Assembly: GCA_002633025.1 (NCBI GenBank)
Contig: NMRB01001515.1
Location: forward strand, 62,001-126,000
Reading direction: 5' to 3'
DNA: 64,000 nt
DNA from: Notospermus geniculatus
Taxonomy: Eukaryota > Nemertea > Pilidiophora > Heteronemertea > Lineidae
Shown: positions 23,131 through 34,351 of the stretch, one piece after another
How positions within the stretch are numbered: position 1 is the stretch's first letter
How the letters are laid out: each line of letters opens with the position of its first letter
Made by a program: the position numbers and the translations under genes
The notes under the pieces: generated by a model
Seen by the model: only the letters and a program-made list of their open reading frames with translations
Databases searched by the model: none
What the model was told of the DNA's origin: nothing

Positions 23131-24048
23131 CAGGTCGACATTGCGTCTTGAAGCAACTCGACGGATCCGTCGCAGATCAAAAAACCACCACGCGCAGGTC
23201 GACATTTCAGCGAGGAACTCGGAGCAACTGGTAGTTACATGTATACCTCGAACAGCACACTCATCCGGGAGATGCCCGGCACGCAAGCCAGCTCAGGTCG
23301 ACAAAATCGGCAACTGATCAGTCACTCCGAGTTGCTTCCGTCGCAGGAAAGTTTGCTGCGTGTTCTATTCAGGACACATCGACAGTACCGGGATTCGAAC
23401 CCACGCCTCCACATAAGGATGATTATTCAGGACACACCTGTGGACACCTTTCAGCCAACGGTCACACCGTGTTGTACGTAATCGCCGCCAAACTGAGACA
23501 CGGGTCGACCCGAGCGGTGTTCTCCTTGACTTTATTTAGGCCACCTTTGGAAATATCATTGAGAAAAGTTCAAGATTTGCACAACTGAGCTTACATTAGG
23601 CCTACCTTTAAACGACCACGCCACGACATCTCATCTGGGTCCTGGATGTTTGATCGCCATTCTACATGGAGAAGCCCCGGATGAGTGGGACCACATTTTC
23701 TGCGGACTTTCGCTCCTGTTACACCGTTTCCAGTGACCAGTCTTTGAATTCCAGTTGCACGTGGTAGAAAAAAGGTGTCTACAGGTCGACATTGCGTCCT
23801 GAAGCAACTCGCGGCAACTAGCTTTCCGGCGATGGAAGCAACTCGGAGTGACTGATCAGCTGCCGATTTTGTCGACCCGAGCGCGCTTGCGTCTCCGAGC
23901 AACAACCGGATACATCATGAGCGTGCTGTTCGAGGAACTGCCAGTTGCTCCGAGTTCCTCTCAATCGCTGAAATGTCGACCTGCGCGAGGTGGTTTTTTT
24001 TTATGTGCGACGGATCCGTCGAGTTGCTTCAAGACGCAAAATGTCGAC
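23131..24048. repeat. Inverted repeat with GGTCGACATT motif
   Basis: About 215 bp at 23131-23345 is complementary to about 23800-24048 (CAACTCGACGGATCCGTCGC in the left arm, its complement in the right). Box B-like GGATTCGAACCC on the reverse strand near 23392 suggests a tRNA-derived piece inside. Ends about 45 bp from the stop of the SLC35G-like gene. Confidence 0.65.
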
Positions 24049-24093
24049 CAAGCCCCTAAATTCGTAGGTGGCGCGTGATTTCGTCGTCCGTCT

Positions 24094-25080
24094 TCACACG
24101 GAAACAATTTTCAGTGTCATACGCAACGTCCTACTCCTGTCAACCCTTTCCTTCTTCAAATTAATTATCACTTTCTTAATACAAATCGCCAAGATTGCCA
24201 AAATGACAACAGACGCGCCGATGACGCTGACCAACCTCGGTCCCTCATTCAGAACCAACCACTGCCAAATATAGATGAACACTATATCCATGGTCCGCAC
24301 AATGCCAACCCCGCCTGCACTCTCCAACTGCAGGGCCTTGGTCATGCAGATTTGTCCAATGTTTGCCAAGGCCCCGATGCCGACGATTGAGAGGTTGCCT
24401 AGGAGACAGTTTGGTGTTGACCAGACGTCCAGGATGAAGACAAGAGCGCCGCATTGTAAAACACCCCAAAGGGAATATGTGAAGATTATTGTTGAGTAAT
24501 GTATATGACGGTTTTTACGGAGCACGACGTATACAACTGATATTATAGTCATGGAACCGAAGGCGGCCAATGGCGCGAGAATCATTTCCAATGTCGTCTG
24601 CTGCTTTCCTGGAATGTCCGCTGCTGTCCCGAACAACCATGGCGGACACGCTATTAGAATGACACCTCCAAATGTTAACAGCACACAGATAGCCTCGAAG
24701 AATCCACATTTCTCACGAAGAAAGACACAGGCGATTATCGAGGTGAAAACTGGCGCCGAAAACACGATGACACTAGCGTCACCTACCGCCATATTTTGGT
24801 AGGCGTAGTACATAAGACTGATGCCAGTCGCGCCGAGAACTCCACGCAGGAATAGAAACTTTCTGTCGTCAGGGTCTCCGAAGAAGGTCCCCTCCCGGTA
24901 GACGATGGTCGGGATGACGTAGAGTCCTTGGAACAGCATCCTGAACATACTGAGCTCCAGTGGGTGGACTTTGGTGATGTTGACTAGGATTGAATGCCAT
25001 GAGAAGAAAAAACAGGATAGGAGCGCCAAGAGCAGGCCAGCTGCCTTGAAGTTACATCTGACGAGATCACCGAACGCCAT
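24094..25080 (-). CDS. EamA/DMT-family transporter, SLC35G-like
   Basis: A 328-residue multi-pass membrane protein in a single coding exon. About ten hydrophobic segments form two EamA halves (roughly residues 12-145 and 165-305), beginning with AAGLLLALLSCFFFSW and including RGVLGATGISLMYYAYQNM and GDASVIVFSAPVFTSIIAC, a pattern typical of SLC35G1-like drug/metabolite transporters. Substrate cannot be inferred. The C-terminus is a basic cytosolic tail (KKVIINLKKERVDRSR). On the minus strand a good acceptor (TTCTTTACAG, ending at 25091) lies 10 bp before the ATG, so a 5' UTR intron is likely. An inverted repeat (23131-24048) starts about 45 bp past the stop codon and probably forms the 3' UTR. 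Confidence 0.85.
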   Translation of the reverse strand: MAFGDLVRCNFKAAGLLLALLSCFFFSWHSILVNITKVHPLELSMFRMLFQGLYVIPTIVYREGTFFGDPDDRKFLFLRGVLGATGISLMYYAYQNMAVGDASVIVFSAPVFTSIIACVFLREKCGFFEAICVLLTFGGVILIACPPWLFGTAADIPGKQQTTLEMILAPLAAFGSMTIISVVYVVLRKNRHIHYSTIIFTYSLWGVLQCGALVFILDVWSTPNCLLGNLSIVGIGALANIGQICMTKALQLESAGGVGIVRTMDIVFIYIWQWLVLNEGPRLVSVIGASVVILAILAICIKKVIINLKKERVDRSRTLRMTLKIVSV

Positions 25081-25196
25081 CTTCTATATTCTGTAAAGAA
25101 AACAATACGTCATTGTAGTTCACACGACCGCCTCATTAGATGACTGGTGTTAAAAAAAAAATGAAAATAAACGTAAAATTTTCAAATGAAAAAGAT

Positions 25197-25330
25197 ACAG
25201 GCCTACACCAAAATCGCAGTTGTAAGGTCACAGAGGTCTGGCATTGCCAGGGTCCAGCTTCCCCGTTGGTGACGGACGGCATTGCTGGACCACACCCCTG
25301 GCTGTTGATATCTTCAAATCGAAATCATAA
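25197..25330. mobile_element. Short copy of ACACCAAAATCACAGTTGTA element
   Basis: ACACCAAAATCGCAGTTGTA start and TTGCCAGGGTCCAGCTTC; right end decayed. Upstream of the SLC35G-like gene. Confidence 0.5.
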
Positions 25331-25407
25331 AACTCCGACACTTTTGACGTCTACATGTTGGAGGAGCTAGATTCCAGTGGCAAAGTCAGGTCTCTCCGGT
25401 GAGACTG

Positions 25408-25530
25408 GCGCGTACGCGGCGCGTCGTGCAGGCGTTCCACCAATCGGATTCTTCGATAGGTGTTTTGGTCCGTGTTACCGCTTCCCTGATTGGTTGAACA
25501 CTTTCCGACGCGTTGCTTACGCGCTAGTTT
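25408..25530. repeat. Inverted repeat upstream of the SLC35G-like gene
   Basis: GGCGCGTACGCGGCGCGTCG and ACGCGTTGCTTACGCGC with CCAATCGG / GATTGGTTG inside the arms. The two CCAAT-type boxes may be promoter elements, but this is speculative. Confidence 0.45.
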
Positions 25531-25954
25531 GTCGCCGCCTTTGCAACTCAGTGTCATTTTGGTGTATGTATAGGTATTCACCGGAAGAGAACTCAGCATG
25601 ATCTACCATATAGTCCACATTTTCCACCGACATGGATAGACTAACATTTACAAGAAGTTCGACATCAATAGCACGCGAATATGTATTCTTTTGTCGGTCT
25701 TCATGGCCACAGTGAGCTTTGCAGTGAGGTCTTTACGGCATACATGTACTAAGTATGCGTTTGTATCTCGCGACGGCCGACGTAACATGTCCAGACGCGG
25801 TCAATGGACACCGTACGCCGGGTGGCGAGGTTGATCATCATCTTGTGTCACTGTCTGCTCAATAAGACTGTTCACTAAATCTATCTATTTGAATGATCTA
25901 AGTTCCCAATTAGGCATTGAGACTGTTGCTACACATAAAAGTTGAAGCATGGTA

Positions 25955-26087
25955 CAGTCCGCTCTCGTTATACCGCCAGTGGCGGTATAGCGAGGGTATT
26001 GTTGTTGGCAATGTTGAAATGCCTTCGACCGAGGACGTCAGTTGTCTGTGGCGGAATATCGAGGGGCGGTATAACGAGAGTGGACTG
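25955..26087. mobile_element. Tc1/mariner-pogo-like MITE with TA duplication
   Basis: 133 bp, inverted ends CAGTCCRCTCTCGTTATACCGCC, flanked by TA at 25953-25954 and 26088-26089. Ends of this form resemble Tigger/pogo-type elements. Confidence 0.7.
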
Positions 26088-26462
26088 TATCTTTACTTGA
26101 CGATGGTAAGTCACGCAGTAAACGCGTTGAACTTCTCAAGTGATGAAAAGTATGGCGGCCGGATATCAGTCCAGCCTCGGTGTTACCACTGGCTACATAC
26201 AGGTTGGACAGGACACCAGTCTTATCAAGGTGGGGAGGGATAAAGAGTCATCTTAGAAAAGCATAGTTACAACTCGTAGCCGATTGATCTGATCGGTTTA
26301 GTCAAAATATCATATATACACTAGGCCGTACGTGCATTATTTCATAAGACTCTCCTCTGGTACGGCTGTGTCCTCGGGTGTGATAGAATGTGATGCTTCC
26401 TTCTTCCTGATGGCCCCCTACATTGTTTGTCCGACGTTGCTTTCGCTTTAGTCCATAGGAGC

Positions 26463-26640
26463 AGTCAGCCGCGCATATTGCCAACAGATGGCAGCAAAGT
26501 TCTAGCGGACCAATGAACAGGAAAATCTACGTGATTGCTGCTCGATCAATAATGACTGGGTCCGCTATATGCATTGAATTGGGCCGTAGTGACACCTATT
26601 GGTCAAGTCGCCGACAGCTCCTATTCAAATGGTATTGTTG
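26463..26640. repeat. Repeat shared with 49298-49462 (opposite orientation)
   Basis: Shared words include GGACCAATGAACAGG-like, GATGGCAGCAAAGTTCTAGC and GGGCCGTAGTGACACCTATT. Ends GAGCAGTCAGC / GACAGCTCC. Second copy in RSPH1 intron 6. Confidence 0.6.
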
Positions 26641-27052
26641 GGGGACATCCTATACCGGGGCATCAGATACTATTACACTGGCGTGTACACAGTTGGCCTA
26701 TAAACTGTGCTATGGGCGGCCACTGAAAAACGTCGGTGCTACGTTACAGTGGACTGGACGCACGCCTCTCAAACAGACCGACGATTTCACCACAGAACTC
26801 ACTCACCAAAAATAATTTTCGACAGTTCTTTTCCTGCAAACGGGATAAATCGGCGGCCGACATACATGTATTTGTGTACACAATTAATGGCGACTTCCTG
26901 ACAATTCGACCGACATGCTCGGTCATGGCTCTTGAACGTAAGCGGCCTAGTTTGTGGTTAGAGTACGTAATCGACTTACCCAAGATTAGACAGGCACGAG
27001 TGCGTTTGCTCGCGTTCAAGCATTCATGAGAGAAACTATTTTTGTCGACATT

Positions 27053-27311
27053 AGAGAGTTTTCGCAAAGCCCCAGGAACGCCAACGCGAACGCGAACGCC
27101 AATCCCATTGTTCGATGCTGCGGAGAGAGCAGCAAAAATAGAATACCTGTATATATTCGCGTCGGCGTTTCGGGGCTTTGCGAAAATAAGGGAGTTTTCG
27201 CAAAGCCCCCGAAACGTCAACGCAAACGTCTATCCTTTTGTTCGGTGTTACTTCGCGGCATCGAACATTGGGTTTGGCGTTCGCGTTTCGGGGATTTTGC
27301 GAAAACTCTCT
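27053..27311. mobile_element. Two head-to-tail foldbacks AGTTTTCGCAAAGCC
   Basis: Units 27053-27186 and 27188-27311, each with arms GTTTTCGCAAAGCCCC and complement and GCGAACGCCAA-type interior. A third copy is in the B-box gene intron. Confidence 0.7.
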
Positions 27312-27673
27312 ATTATACCAGGCGTAACGTCTGCCAATGTTCCCCGTTTTTCAGTGTTTCCTACTTTGTAATGCGCAGTAGTGATAATTAGAGACAGCTT
27401 ACGAGGTGGTATGGGCCCATCAACGAAGTGGGCCAAACTGATACTAGGCCTAATTATCTCTGACCCCAAAATGGGGGGCTTCAAAGCTAGTACATTCATG
27501 GTTCTGGAATTACTCCATTAGTTAAACAGATCACTAGGCCTAGATCCGTATTGGCTATCTTGTCTGAATTTTGATAACCTGACCTCGACGGTCTGTTGTA
27601 CAGAAGAGCAAGACCGGATGATATTATTAACAGGCACTGACAACGCTGAGAACCCAACAGGATTCTAATTGAG

Positions 27674-29508
27674 ATGAATTTTGATGAGGTAAGTAGATTT
27701 TTCAGGGGCAGAGGTAGGATTTCCGTGGATGACACTTACTAAGTATTCCATTTATTAGGGAGTTTCCGCCAAGCCGCCGAAACGCCAACGCGAACGCCAA
27801 ACCCCTTATTGTTCGATGCCACGAAGAGAGCACCGAACAAAAGGATAGACGTCCGCGTTGGCGTTTCGGGGGCTTTGCGAAAACTTTATATATACTGCAA
27901 GTGTTCCTAAAAAGAAATCTAGCCATGGCTTTCTGTTTTCTTTCAGGAATTGAGTGACAGTGATGGTCCGCGGTCTCCCTCTCTCACGGCTTTCCCCCAA
28001 GCCATTCTTGACCAACACAGTTGCGTCAAATGCGGGAAATCTCCGGTGGTCTTCCTGTGCTGCCACGAGGAATGCTCCATCATCCTCTGCGACAACTGCG
28101 CGGAGAGTCACGAACACGGCGAACTCATTGACGTCAAGAAATCCGTCGGGCACATGCGGATGTATATCGCGAGCAACGGGCGTGGAATCAAGGACCAACT
28201 GGCCAAGACTTTGAGCAGACGTGCCGAGGTGGCGTTTGAGAAGACGAAAAAATTGGAACTGACAACTGCTGTCAAGGTGGAGGTCAACCAATGGGCGAGA
28301 CGCCTTCATGACGTCATAGATCAAGAATGTGGACGGTTGGTCGGAAAAGTCGAATCAATGGAAAAAGAATATGAACAAATTGTTGACGAAACGGATAAAA
28401 AGTTGAAAGATTTTGAAATAAAGTTGAAAGAGATGTACAACGGGTTTGCAGAATTTCAGCGTGATGAACTTGCACTTGATGACCTCTGGACTCTTTACGC
28501 GGATTTGTCCGATCCAGATTTCCCGAACCACTTGGTGACGATTGGCGGGAACACAAAGGCGCCGCGTTGGGATCTTAGGACAGTTGCGTTTAAAAAGAAT
28601 GAAACCGTTCTTAAATTTTTGGAGCAGACCCCAGTGTTGCTTGGCGAGGTGTCGAAAGTCTCGCAGATATGTTACAACATGGCGAATGATCAGTTCCCCA
28701 GTGCGATATCATCCGTTGCTTTTATTGATGATGATAAATTGATCAGCGTCATCGATCGAGCTAATAAAGCGATAAAATGTTTCCCGAATCCCTCCCATTT
28801 AACCCTAGCAGGAAAGGAGACCAAGATGAGGGCGTTTACTGGGGAGGGCGAGTTCAAACTGCAGGGACCGGACGCCATTTGCCACAATCATGGGAAGACG
28901 GCGGCCATGATATTTCCGATATGCGGCAGAATTGTTTGATCGGGTTCAACACGGATGGACAAGGCCTTTGGAAAGTGGACGTGGAAGAGCCAAAATGCAT
29001 CTGCGTGGCGGGGAAGAAGTTATATGTCGGGTCGAACAAACGACTGCATGTTTTCGACAGGGGCGAGCAAGTCAAACGCGTTGATGTTAGGAAGATACGC
29101 CACTCTGCGACGTCCATTGCGGTGGCGCAAAACGGAAACATCGGAACATGCGATCAAGACGGAAAATTCCGCATCATGAATAAAGATTTTAAGGAGGTGA
29201 AAGTCATGGATGGTGAATTTGACGGAGGTGAACTTAAATGCCGACAGGTCTGTGGCTGGAAAGACGGCAACGGGTTCTTAGTTCACGACGAGAAGGCGAA
29301 ACGTCTGGTTGAGGTTTCAGCAGACGGAGAGTTCCGCCGCACTGCTGCCCGTGAGGGCGACCCTGGCATTGACGTCTGCCCGTCTGTGTTTACAGTTTCT
29401 AAGAAGGGTCATATCTTAGGTGGGACTCAACAACTAGGCCTAGTCAAGAAATATCCTCTGTCAAAACTGCAATCACCGAGTGGTGTGCTGCATTCTATTA
29501 GGAATTAG
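27674..29508 (+). CDS. B-box, TRIM-like protein without RING; frameshifted
   Basis: Exon 1 is predicted at 27674-27688 (MNFDE, donor GTAAGT); exon 2 starts at 27947 after TTTCTTTCAG, phase 0, continuing ELSDSDGPRS. No RING finger. Residues about 25-65 have a B-box-type zinc finger (CVKCG...CCHEECSIILCDNCAESHEHGE), followed by a coiled coil (about 90-170) rich in Lys/Glu. The C-terminal half looks like a beta-propeller of TRIM/NHL type, with repeats such as GPDAICHNHG...NCLIGFNTDGQGLWKVD. The frame breaks near 28905-28920: one frame stops at 28939 while the continuing protein is in the next frame to a stop at 29508. Joined, it would be about 525 residues. Likely a one-base error or a recent pseudogene. 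Role (ubiquitin-linked or RNA-linked scaffold) is unknown. Confidence 0.75.
27757..27887. mobile_element. Foldback AGTTTTCGCAAAGCC in the B-box gene intron 1
   Basis: 131 bp; occupies half of the 258-bp intron between exon 1 and exon 2. Confidence 0.7.
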
Positions 29509-29513
29509 ACAAT

Positions 29514-29632
29514 GGGTCATATGAATAAAGACTAGTAAATGCTTCTACTTGAATTTTGCAATACAAATGTACTAGGCAATGCTGTACAAATCTGAAGTAA
29601 AAGCATTTGCTAGTCTTTATTCATATGGCCCA
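29514..29632. mobile_element. Foldback GGGTCATATGAATAAAGAC at the B-box gene stop codon
   Basis: 119 bp; arms of about 45 bp with AAATGCTT...AAGCATTT. Related copies 29635-29754, 50441-50558 and 53063-53217. Confidence 0.7.
29524..29529 (+). promoter_or_regulatory. Candidate poly(A) signal inside a foldback repeat
   Basis: AATAAA 15 bp after the stop codon of the B-box gene, inside the left arm of a foldback element (29514-29632). Other copies of the element (50441-50558) carry the same AATAAA, so the signal was brought by the repeat. Use as a real signal is untested, and it is very close to the stop. Confidence 0.25.
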
Positions 29633-29634
29633 AT

Positions 29635-29754
29635 GGCTGGTATTCACAAAGGTTAGCAAATGCTTTTACTTAAGATTTGCACAGCAAGGTCCAATGTAAA
29701 TGTACTACAAAACTCGAAGTACAAGCATTTGCTAGCTTCTATAAATATCAGCCA
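29635..29754. mobile_element. Foldback TGGCTGGTATTCACAAAGG, adjacent relative
   Basis: 120 bp; same interior (GCAAATGCTTTTACTT) as its neighbour but different outer ends; matches 53063-53217. Confidence 0.65.
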
Positions 29755-30147
29755 ATAGGCCTACCCCATATAGGTCAGGCCTGAGTGATTTCATTCGAGT
29801 GCGCCACATCATTGAGTGATTACTGTTTCAAACAAAAGATCAAGACAGGCCTACATGTAAACCAGTAAAATACCAGCTTAGAATCTAATGTCTCCGATAT
29901 GTGATGTCCCCAACAATACATTTATGGATTAAGAGGCATCATTGAATTGGACTCTAGAGAGACCAAGACCCTTAATCCTGTGACAAGCAATTTAGGGGGA
30001 CATCACTCCGAGGAAGACGGGGGCATTACATTCTATCACACCAGCCACCAGCTTGCCGTTCTTAGAGCAGAACAACAATTTTGACATGTTCACTATACAT
30101 AACTCAAAGTTTCAATCACATGGTCATTACAACTTCAACATTGTATT

Positions 30148-30288
30148 AGGGAGGTTGAGACCAGCGACTTATCACGGATCCTTGTTCGTATACAGAGAGA
30201 ATTCTGTACAACGAGGACAAATTTTATGTGCATTTTGATCCGTATACGTATAAGGATCCGTGATAAGTCGCTGATCTCAACCTCCCTA
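30148..30288. mobile_element. Hairpin AGGGAGGTTGAGACCAGCGA
   Basis: 141 bp; arms GACTTATCACGGATCCTT and complement. Confidence 0.7.
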
Positions 30289-30332
30289 TTGTATTGTAAA
30301 ATAACTGTATTGTAAATACTATATATGTGACT

Positions 30333-30671
30333 GTGACCCACTCCAGCAAAAGCAGGTGCAAGTCGCAGGTGATCATCATTTGTCATCAGTTTACTCAACT
30401 ATTATCACTGCTGTCATAATAGTTTACTCAACTATTATCACTGCTGTCATAATAGTTTACTCAACTATTATCACTGCTATCATAATAGTTTACTCAACTA
30501 TTATCACTGCTATCATAATAGTTTACCGGTACTCAACTATTATCACTGCTGTCTACTACATGTACTATTTCAACCTGCAGAGACGTACATTTCAGCTGCT
30601 GTATTGTAAAGCCGTTAATCCTTTCCTCGGTTGCGACATGCGCCTACCGTACTTTTGCTGAAGCAGGTCAC
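30333..30671. mobile_element. TGACCCGATC-family element with internal tandem repeat
   Basis: Same ends as 32459-32650. Between them the segment TACTCAACTATTATCACTGC is repeated five times with a ~33-bp period (about 30401-30550); other copies have it once. Confidence 0.7.
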
Positions 30672-30790
30672 AAATAATAAACAATAACTGTTTACATTTC
30701 ATATCCCCGTTTATTTACATCTATAAATTACACCAGGAGATGAAAGCTGCTCATCATTTTCCAAAGGAAAACGTGAGATAAATTTGGTAA

Positions 30791-31173
30791 GGCCAAAAAA
30801 ATAAATGTCCTGTTTCTGGTTACCACGCACGTCAGCTCTGACCCCTGCACGTCAAGAGATTTTTATTCTTCATTTTGAACGAAATTTGCGATTTCTTAGA
30901 CCCCCGTGCCATCTGGTGTGAACAAAACAAGTTACAACAAGCGAGTCGCTGAAAATCATCTGTAGAATTTCTTTATCATGTCTGTCTACTTCCACAATGG
31001 TGACCGATAGACAATAGCAGTGTCAACTTCAAACCTTTAAAGGCCTCAAACAGAGAGAAATACAAAACATTTTATGAAATAAAAAACTTTTGTAAAAAAA
31101 ATAAAAGAACCATCACTGCATCAGTTTTCTTCTGATCATGAAACCAGAAACAGAACATTTATTTTTTTTGGCC
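30791..31173. mobile_element. TIR element GGCCAAAAAAATAAATG
   Basis: 383 bp; inverted ends of about 30 bp (GGCCAAAAAAATAAATGTCC; TGTTTCTGG/CCAGAAACA). Interior single-copy, no coding frame. Confidence 0.6.
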
Positions 31174-33256
31174 TAAAACATCAACCCACTTGGTAGTTCA
31201 GATTGTGATGTTGCACTCAGAGAATTTTATGCAGATGCACTGGCCTGTAAGAATAAGATAAGTCTCTCAACCCTTCATTAGGTCCTTCCCCAAACAAACA
31301 GCCATGTTAGATGCAAAAACACACCCGTCTAAGGCAAGATGCAGCATTGGCGTACAAAATAAATTGTGACCTGTGACAGCAAAATGAGTCGGAATGCGCA
31401 CAGAAGACCCAAGGTGAACCAACGGTTTGTTGATTTCAGGATTGTCTGCCCATTGTGAAATTCGGCTTTGTCCATTTCTGTAATTGTTCTCTGGTGTCAT
31501 CTTGGGTCTTCTTTCCAGCGCATTCTGACTCATTTTACTGTCACGGGTCACAATTTTCAATATTGCATCGTCCCAAAGACAGGCCGAAATGGTCACGAGA
31601 TGAAAAATATTGATACATTTTGGCAGTACAAGAATTAGTCCAGTAAAAAACTAATAAAAATAAGTACAGAAATATGCGACACCTAGGCACAGGTTGAGCA
31701 GTGTATCCACATATTGGTAACCTCATCCCTAGGGGACTCTGTCAAAACCACATTTGCTTTGCTGGGAGAGATTTATAGTGAAGTCTGAAGACACCACCAA
31801 ATATGGGCACGAGCCACAGTAGTCTTGCACAGCCAGCTGTTTGTTCCGCAGTATTGTTCCACTTTGCGATTCCCGAGATTCGCAACAGTGGTGGGTGACT
31901 GAGACTAGAGCCACAATCTTATCGTCTGCTAATGGAATTGCCCCTACTGCAGAGTGGACAGGTTCATGCCAAAAGCATCCTCCCACAGCAGGGTTTTTAG
32001 ACCAAAGTCATGCTATGGGAGAATGGCTAAAGGAACTGTTCTTAATACTGCAGAGTGGACAAATTCATGCTCAATCTCCAACGCAGAGGTCAGACGGTAT
32101 TCACCTTTGGCCAACTGAGTGAGTACAAGTGGAGCAACCGAAAACATGGAACGCCGTACCTCTCAGCTAGCGAGATTGATTCATGCTGAACAGAACTGTT
32201 TACTGCCCTCTAGACAGCATTTCTGAATCACTCCCATCAAAAGGTTCGGAACAGCTACAGTCCCCAGAAATGAGGTTCCATTGATAAGGTAGATCTGGCA
32301 GTAAAAAACGAGTACATTAAAATATCCACAGGACTAAAATTACCCTTCACAACTAGTGTTAACATTATATAATGGATTACATAATCATGTGACTAATAAT
32401 TGGTTATACACCATACATTTATATTACGATGCTTAAAACAGGTTCTGGGAAAAAAATTGTGACCCGGTCCAGCAAAAGTAGGCACATGTCGCAGGTGATC
32501 ATCATTGGTCATCAGTTTACTCAACTATTATCACTGCTGTCCACTACTATTGTCAACCTGCAGAGACGTACATTTCAGCTATTGTGTTTGTAAGGCCGTT
32601 AACCCTTTCCTTGGTTGCGACATGTGCCTACTTTTGCTGGATCGGGTCACAATTTTCCAGGAGCCTAAAACAAAGTGAAAAGATCTGAGCTTTTAAGTAA
32701 AATGAACAAAATATGCTTCAGAGAAATAAAATTGAGCAACTTTTACTGGCACACTTTTTGACTTATTCAGTGCAAAATGACTGTGCAAGTTAAGCCAATG
32801 CAACAACAACTAAAACCGGTAGGCCTATTCAAAATAAAGTTAAATGTGAGTATTGCTAGAGGGCACAGTGCACTGTGCATTACCACATGTAGGCTTATGC
32901 ACAATGTTCTACTAGAGTGAAGACCGAGTGGGCAAGTAAAGTCCCAAATTCTCCTACAACTTTCTCAGATTTACAAGTTTTTCCAGTTCCAAATAAACGA
33001 ACTTAAGGAATGTTAAAAATTTTGACAAAAATGGAATGAGATAATCAAAGGAATGTACCATGGATACACGAATATAATTGAATTTTATGAAATGTTATAA
33101 AATCACAGTCATTTTTTAGGTACATTTATAAAGAATTTCATTTCTATAGTTCCACATTTCAACATTCAAACATTTAAAATGTTTTTATAATTAACAGGAT
33201 GGCATTGGAACTTGAATGTCAATGACTGTAACAGTGATTTGGAAACAGACATTAAA
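31174..33256. other. No gene seen
   Basis: AT-rich sequence with the TIR element at 32459-32650 and a short repeated word TACTGCAGAGTGGACA (31948 and 32047). Could be a long 3' UTR of the minus-strand gene at 37392-39402, but nothing shows this. Confidence 0.5.
32459..32650. mobile_element. TGACCCGATC-family element, uninterrupted copy
   Basis: 192 bp, inverted ends GTGACCCGGTCCAGCAAAAG / complement, flanked by AATT on both sides. Serves as reference for the nested and expanded copies. Confidence 0.7.
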
Positions 33257-33605
33257 GTGATGTGACAACTGATTGATTCACAGGCCAGCTGATTGATTGA
33301 CAGGCCAACTAATTGATTGACAGGCCAACTAATTGATTGACAGGCCAACTAATTGATTAACAGGCCAACTAATTGATTGACAGGCGGCCAGCCGATTGGT
33401 TGACAGGCCAACTAATTGATTGACAGGCCAACTGATTGATTGACAGGCCAGCTGACTGATTGACAGGCCAGCTGATTGACAGTACAACTAACTGACTGAC
33501 AGGCTAGCTGACTGATTGACTGAAAGGCCAACGAATTGATTGACACACCAACAAATTGCTTGACAAGCCAGCTGATTGATTGACAGGCCAACTTTCTGCA
33601 GCCAA
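33257..33605. repeat. ~20-bp minisatellite
   Basis: About 15 imperfect units of the type GATTGACAGGCCAACTAATT, with unit lengths of 16-24 bp. Gives artificial repetitive open frames. Confidence 0.9.
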
Positions 33606-33885
33606 TCACGTTAAAAACAGTCCATCGACATCAACCAACTTGTTTGACCTGAACTAACAAACACCACCCCTTTAAATATAACAGGATCCATATAGAATGC
33701 CATTTCAAAATACAATTTGAACACCACAGTTACACCGACATCAACTTATATTAATACTTTCAGATACATTAAATACCTTCCCTTTATTTAACACAGAACA
33801 TTTCACCCATCAGTACAAGTGTCCAAAACTGGCAGGCTGCGTGCCACTGGATATCTGATTAGGTTGTTGCAATCTGGACCATCCT

Positions 33886-33997
33886 GAAAACATCAGGGGT
33901 TCTTAGCACTGGCTCCCTTCGTCACCGCACACAAACGTTTGTGTGCGGTAATGAAGGGACGAGCACAAAGAACCCCTGATGTTCTCGGGATGATCTG
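33886..33997. mobile_element. Hairpin in first haplotype copy
   Basis: CATCAGGGGTTCTTAGCACT and complement around CGCACACAAACGTTTGTGTG; allele at 35741-35852. Confidence 0.65.
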
Positions 33998-34069
33998 GAC
34001 AGTCTGGACACTTGTACTGAGGAACGGTTTGTAGTTAAACTTGATTATTCTGGTTATAGACAGACCATG

Positions 34070-34222
34070 CAGTGTTCCCGCCAGAGGATACTAAGGGTAC
34101 TATGCTAGTACCCTCAAAGGAATAGAAAAGGGCCATTTTCTTTACATGTAATTTCATGGGCCTTTTTTTGTTTTTGAAAAAAAATACCAGTAGTACCCTC
34201 AAAACAATTTCTGGCAGAAACC
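34070..34222. mobile_element. TIR element TTCCCGCCAGAG
   Basis: About 150 bp; TTCCCGCCAGAGGATACTAA at the left, AATTTCTGGCAGAAACC at the right, GGTACTA/TAGTACC inside; allele at 35924-36070. Confidence 0.55.
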
Positions 34223-34351
34223 TTGCCATGAGATTTTTTGTCCATAAAACACAGTTGAGACACTTAGATCTTCACACAAATCCCAAACACGAGTTCACAT
34301 AAAAACAAATGCCTGTACCGTCATGATGTTAATACAGACTTCCTCAAGTTA

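Larger units (their letters stand above)
25600..27673. other. Intergenic, repeats only
   Basis: Contains the pogo-like MITE, the 26463-26640 repeat and the paired foldbacks at 27053-27311. No supported coding frame. Confidence 0.5.

Noticed and set aside
33166-33609. Repetitive minus-strand frames (ACQSISWPVNQ type)
   Set aside because: Translation of the ~20-bp minisatellite.
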